Shown here: in pieces, positions 62,426-64,000 of the stretch | Position numbering within the stretch: position 1 is the first letter of the stretch | How the letters are laid out: every line of letters begins with the position of its first letter | From: Sphagnum magellanicum | Lineage: Eukaryota > Streptophyta > Sphagnopsida > Sphagnales > Sphagnaceae | Direction of reading: 5' to 3' | NCBI GenBank assembly: GCA_021904315.1 | Contig: CM038917.1 | Span: forward strand, 14,864,041 to 14,928,040 | DNA: 64,000 nucleotides | The notes under the pieces: generated by a model | Seen by the model: the letters and a program-made list of their open reading frames with translations, nothing else | Told to the model about the DNA's origin: nothing | Database searches by the model: none | Position numbers and translations under genes: made by a program

Positions 62426-63953
62426 ATGAGTTTGGGTGGTTCATTGACTGGCAATGATGAGAAGGCAACAACAACAATGAAGAACAAGACGAATGAGAAT
62501 TTGAACTTTCTTCTTCCAGCAACTCCTGGAACAACAACAACACCACCACAAGTGTGCCACCCTTTTCAACAGTCAAAGTCAGAGCACCTTCTTCACCATG
62601 AGAAGAACCTGAAAGGCTTGTTATTATTAGCTCCACAGAATGAGCAACAAAACAACAACAACAGCAACAGTGATGTTGAACATATGTTGCTTGAGACACA
62701 ATCACTGCCGGTGTGGATGCCCTCTGTTGTCACTAGTACAACAGTAGTAAATGCCAATGTCAAGCAGAATTTTGTTTCAAAGATCAGCAATCCCTCCTTA
62801 CAGCAGCTGAGATTGGACATTGCCAAGTTGGATAGTGTGGAAACTGGAGAACAATCAGTGACAACAGGTTTCAGTTTCTGGTCTCTTGAATTTTTTTGCA
62901 GATTGCTAAAGACCCATCCATCATTCATTATGTTCATTTCTTTTTCTTCCATGAGTGAAGTTCTTTTGCAAAGATCATTCTGGAGTCCATCACTTTGGCT
63001 CCTGACTCTCACACACTTTTCTCTTTGAATCTGAAAGTTTGTGGAAGAAAGAGTGGCAGGCCATTTTTCAGCTTTCTTTGAAGGATTTCTCCAGAGTTCT
63101 CAGAGTCCAGATCTGATTTGTGGATTTGATAGTAGTGGGTGTGTTGACTTTTCTTTGATCTAGCTTGTGATGCTTCCCAATGGAAGAATAAATTGCAAAT
63201 GTGCAAGGCAACTGAAGACTGATATTAATGCACAATTTTATTTGTGTGGGTGTGTGCAGATCAAAAGTTGTGTCGAGCGAAATCAATGTCAAGCATGCAA
63301 TCTCCAGATGCTGGTAAGAGTATCAGCTCTGTAAAACACCAAGGGAAGAAAAATCAAGAGCATGCAAATCATCGTAAGGTGGAGGAAAAACTAACTGATC
63401 GAAAGAAGGTGGGCTCACCTGGTTCTTCCATGCTCATCATCATCAATCTGAGCTTGTATCCTTCTAGTCTTCTTAAGGACTATGCTTTCCATTTAGGGCT
63501 CCTGTTCTCCTAAAGAAAAAGGTTATGGAAGCCTGGCAGCTGTTGCAAATAAAGTGTTACCTCAGTTTGTAATCTTTCATGATTTCATGTTTTACCTCTA
63601 AAGGTTTAAGCACTTCTGCCTTGTCTGCTTTTTGTCTTCTTTGAGCTTGTTGTGTGACATTGCTGTTATCCAGGATGCAGATTTTTTGTAATAGGTTTGC
63701 CCCAGACTTTTGGGCAGTGGATTAGAGACAAAATGCATAAATGTTGCCGCAACACCAATCTGTTTTCTGCATGGAAAATCACATTTGCCAATTTTTTTCT
63801 ACTTGCAACATTGTTGGTTTCATTGTGTGTGATAGGTGTGATTTTCTTCCTGCATGCATGTTCTCCATACATGAGTTTTATTTCTTGGATCTGTATGCAG
63901 TTGGAGATTCAAATGTGGTGGTCAAGAAAGAAAATTTGGATGCAAAACAGTGA
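62426..63953 (+). CDS. Hypothetical low-complexity protein, three exons
   Basis: The ATG at 62426 (context ccacaatga) opens a frame rich in Asn, Gln, Thr and Ser. A three-exon model fits splice consensus and phase: 62426-62867, 63260-63313, 63901-63953; 549 nt, 182 aa with its own stop. Recognisable stretches are PATPGTTTTPPQVCHPFQQS, APQNEQQNNNNSNSDVEHML, SNPSLQQLRLDIAKLDSVET and the C-terminus VVVKKENLDAKQ. There is no signal peptide, membrane helix or domain I know; the Asn/Gln-rich, mildly basic make-up resembles nuclear regulatory proteins, which is inference only. The second exon could instead continue to 63408, since that frame stays open and looks coding (SSVKHQGKKNQEHANHRKVE); the gene would then run past the window. 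Confidence 0.45.
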
Positions 63954-64000
63954 CATGCCCATTTTGTCTTTTTGGTGCACTTTTTTTTTTGCAGGAAAAA

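Noticed and set aside
1-64000. CRISPR array, rRNA genes, prokaryotic operons
   Set aside because: No regularly spaced repeats with unique spacers, no rRNA signature, and the genes are split by spliceosomal introns.

Overview
This is nuclear DNA of a land plant. The evidence is GT-AG introns with conserved phases, plant-specific families (an LRR receptor kinase, a sulfated-peptide precursor of the PSY1 type, a plastid-type tRNA-lysidine synthase) and plant hAT transposon relics. Long AT-rich gene-free stretches rich in homopolymers, short introns and a kinase that seems to keep an ancestral ectodomain would fit a seedless plant (bryophyte, lycophyte or fern). The sequence alone does not settle the lineage.

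Layout. 1-1790: the C-terminal half of a dead hAT-like transposase (+). 3925-5530: an intronless, stop-riddled DEAD-box helicase copy (-). 5.5-14.3 kb: AT-rich, no gene seen. 14339-19547: a 13-exon LRR receptor kinase (-), followed on its 5' side by microsatellites and a 44-bp minisatellite. 21.5-29.5 kb: gene-free. 29557-32087: six-exon beta-ureidopropionase PYD3 (-), with a repeated 20-bp motif just upstream. 32.5-32.9 kb: a possible broken gene. 34247-35630: four exons of a tRNA(Ile)-lysidine synthase (+) whose remaining exons I cannot find. 36-43 kb: repeats only. 44483-45524: a three-exon PSY-type secreted peptide precursor (-). 46.6-50.9 kb: nothing found. 50970-52560: a second dead hAT element, of a different family, with BED-finger remnants (+). 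53.8-54.3 kb: a GC-rich palindromic island. 57852-59751: a five-exon, probably organelle-targeted tRNA-binding-domain protein (-). 62426-63953: a three-exon low-complexity protein of unknown family (+).

The genes do not form a pathway. They share a style: small exons, introns mostly of 100-700 bp, and 5' flanks full of CT/GAA/CAG tracts and minisatellites. PYD3 ends pyrimidine catabolism. TilS-like and the tRNA-binding protein both concern tRNA, probably in organelles. The receptor kinase and the PSY-like peptide are both cell-surface signalling parts, but nothing here shows that they pair. I found no CRISPR, rRNA or convincing tRNA gene. The most informative observations are the LRR ectodomain joined to an At1g78530-type kinase, the PSY-like peptide with a shortened core, the truncated TilS-like gene, and two in-frame acceptors in the tRNA-binding gene. 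All exon borders were read by eye from splice consensus and phase; no transcript was consulted.
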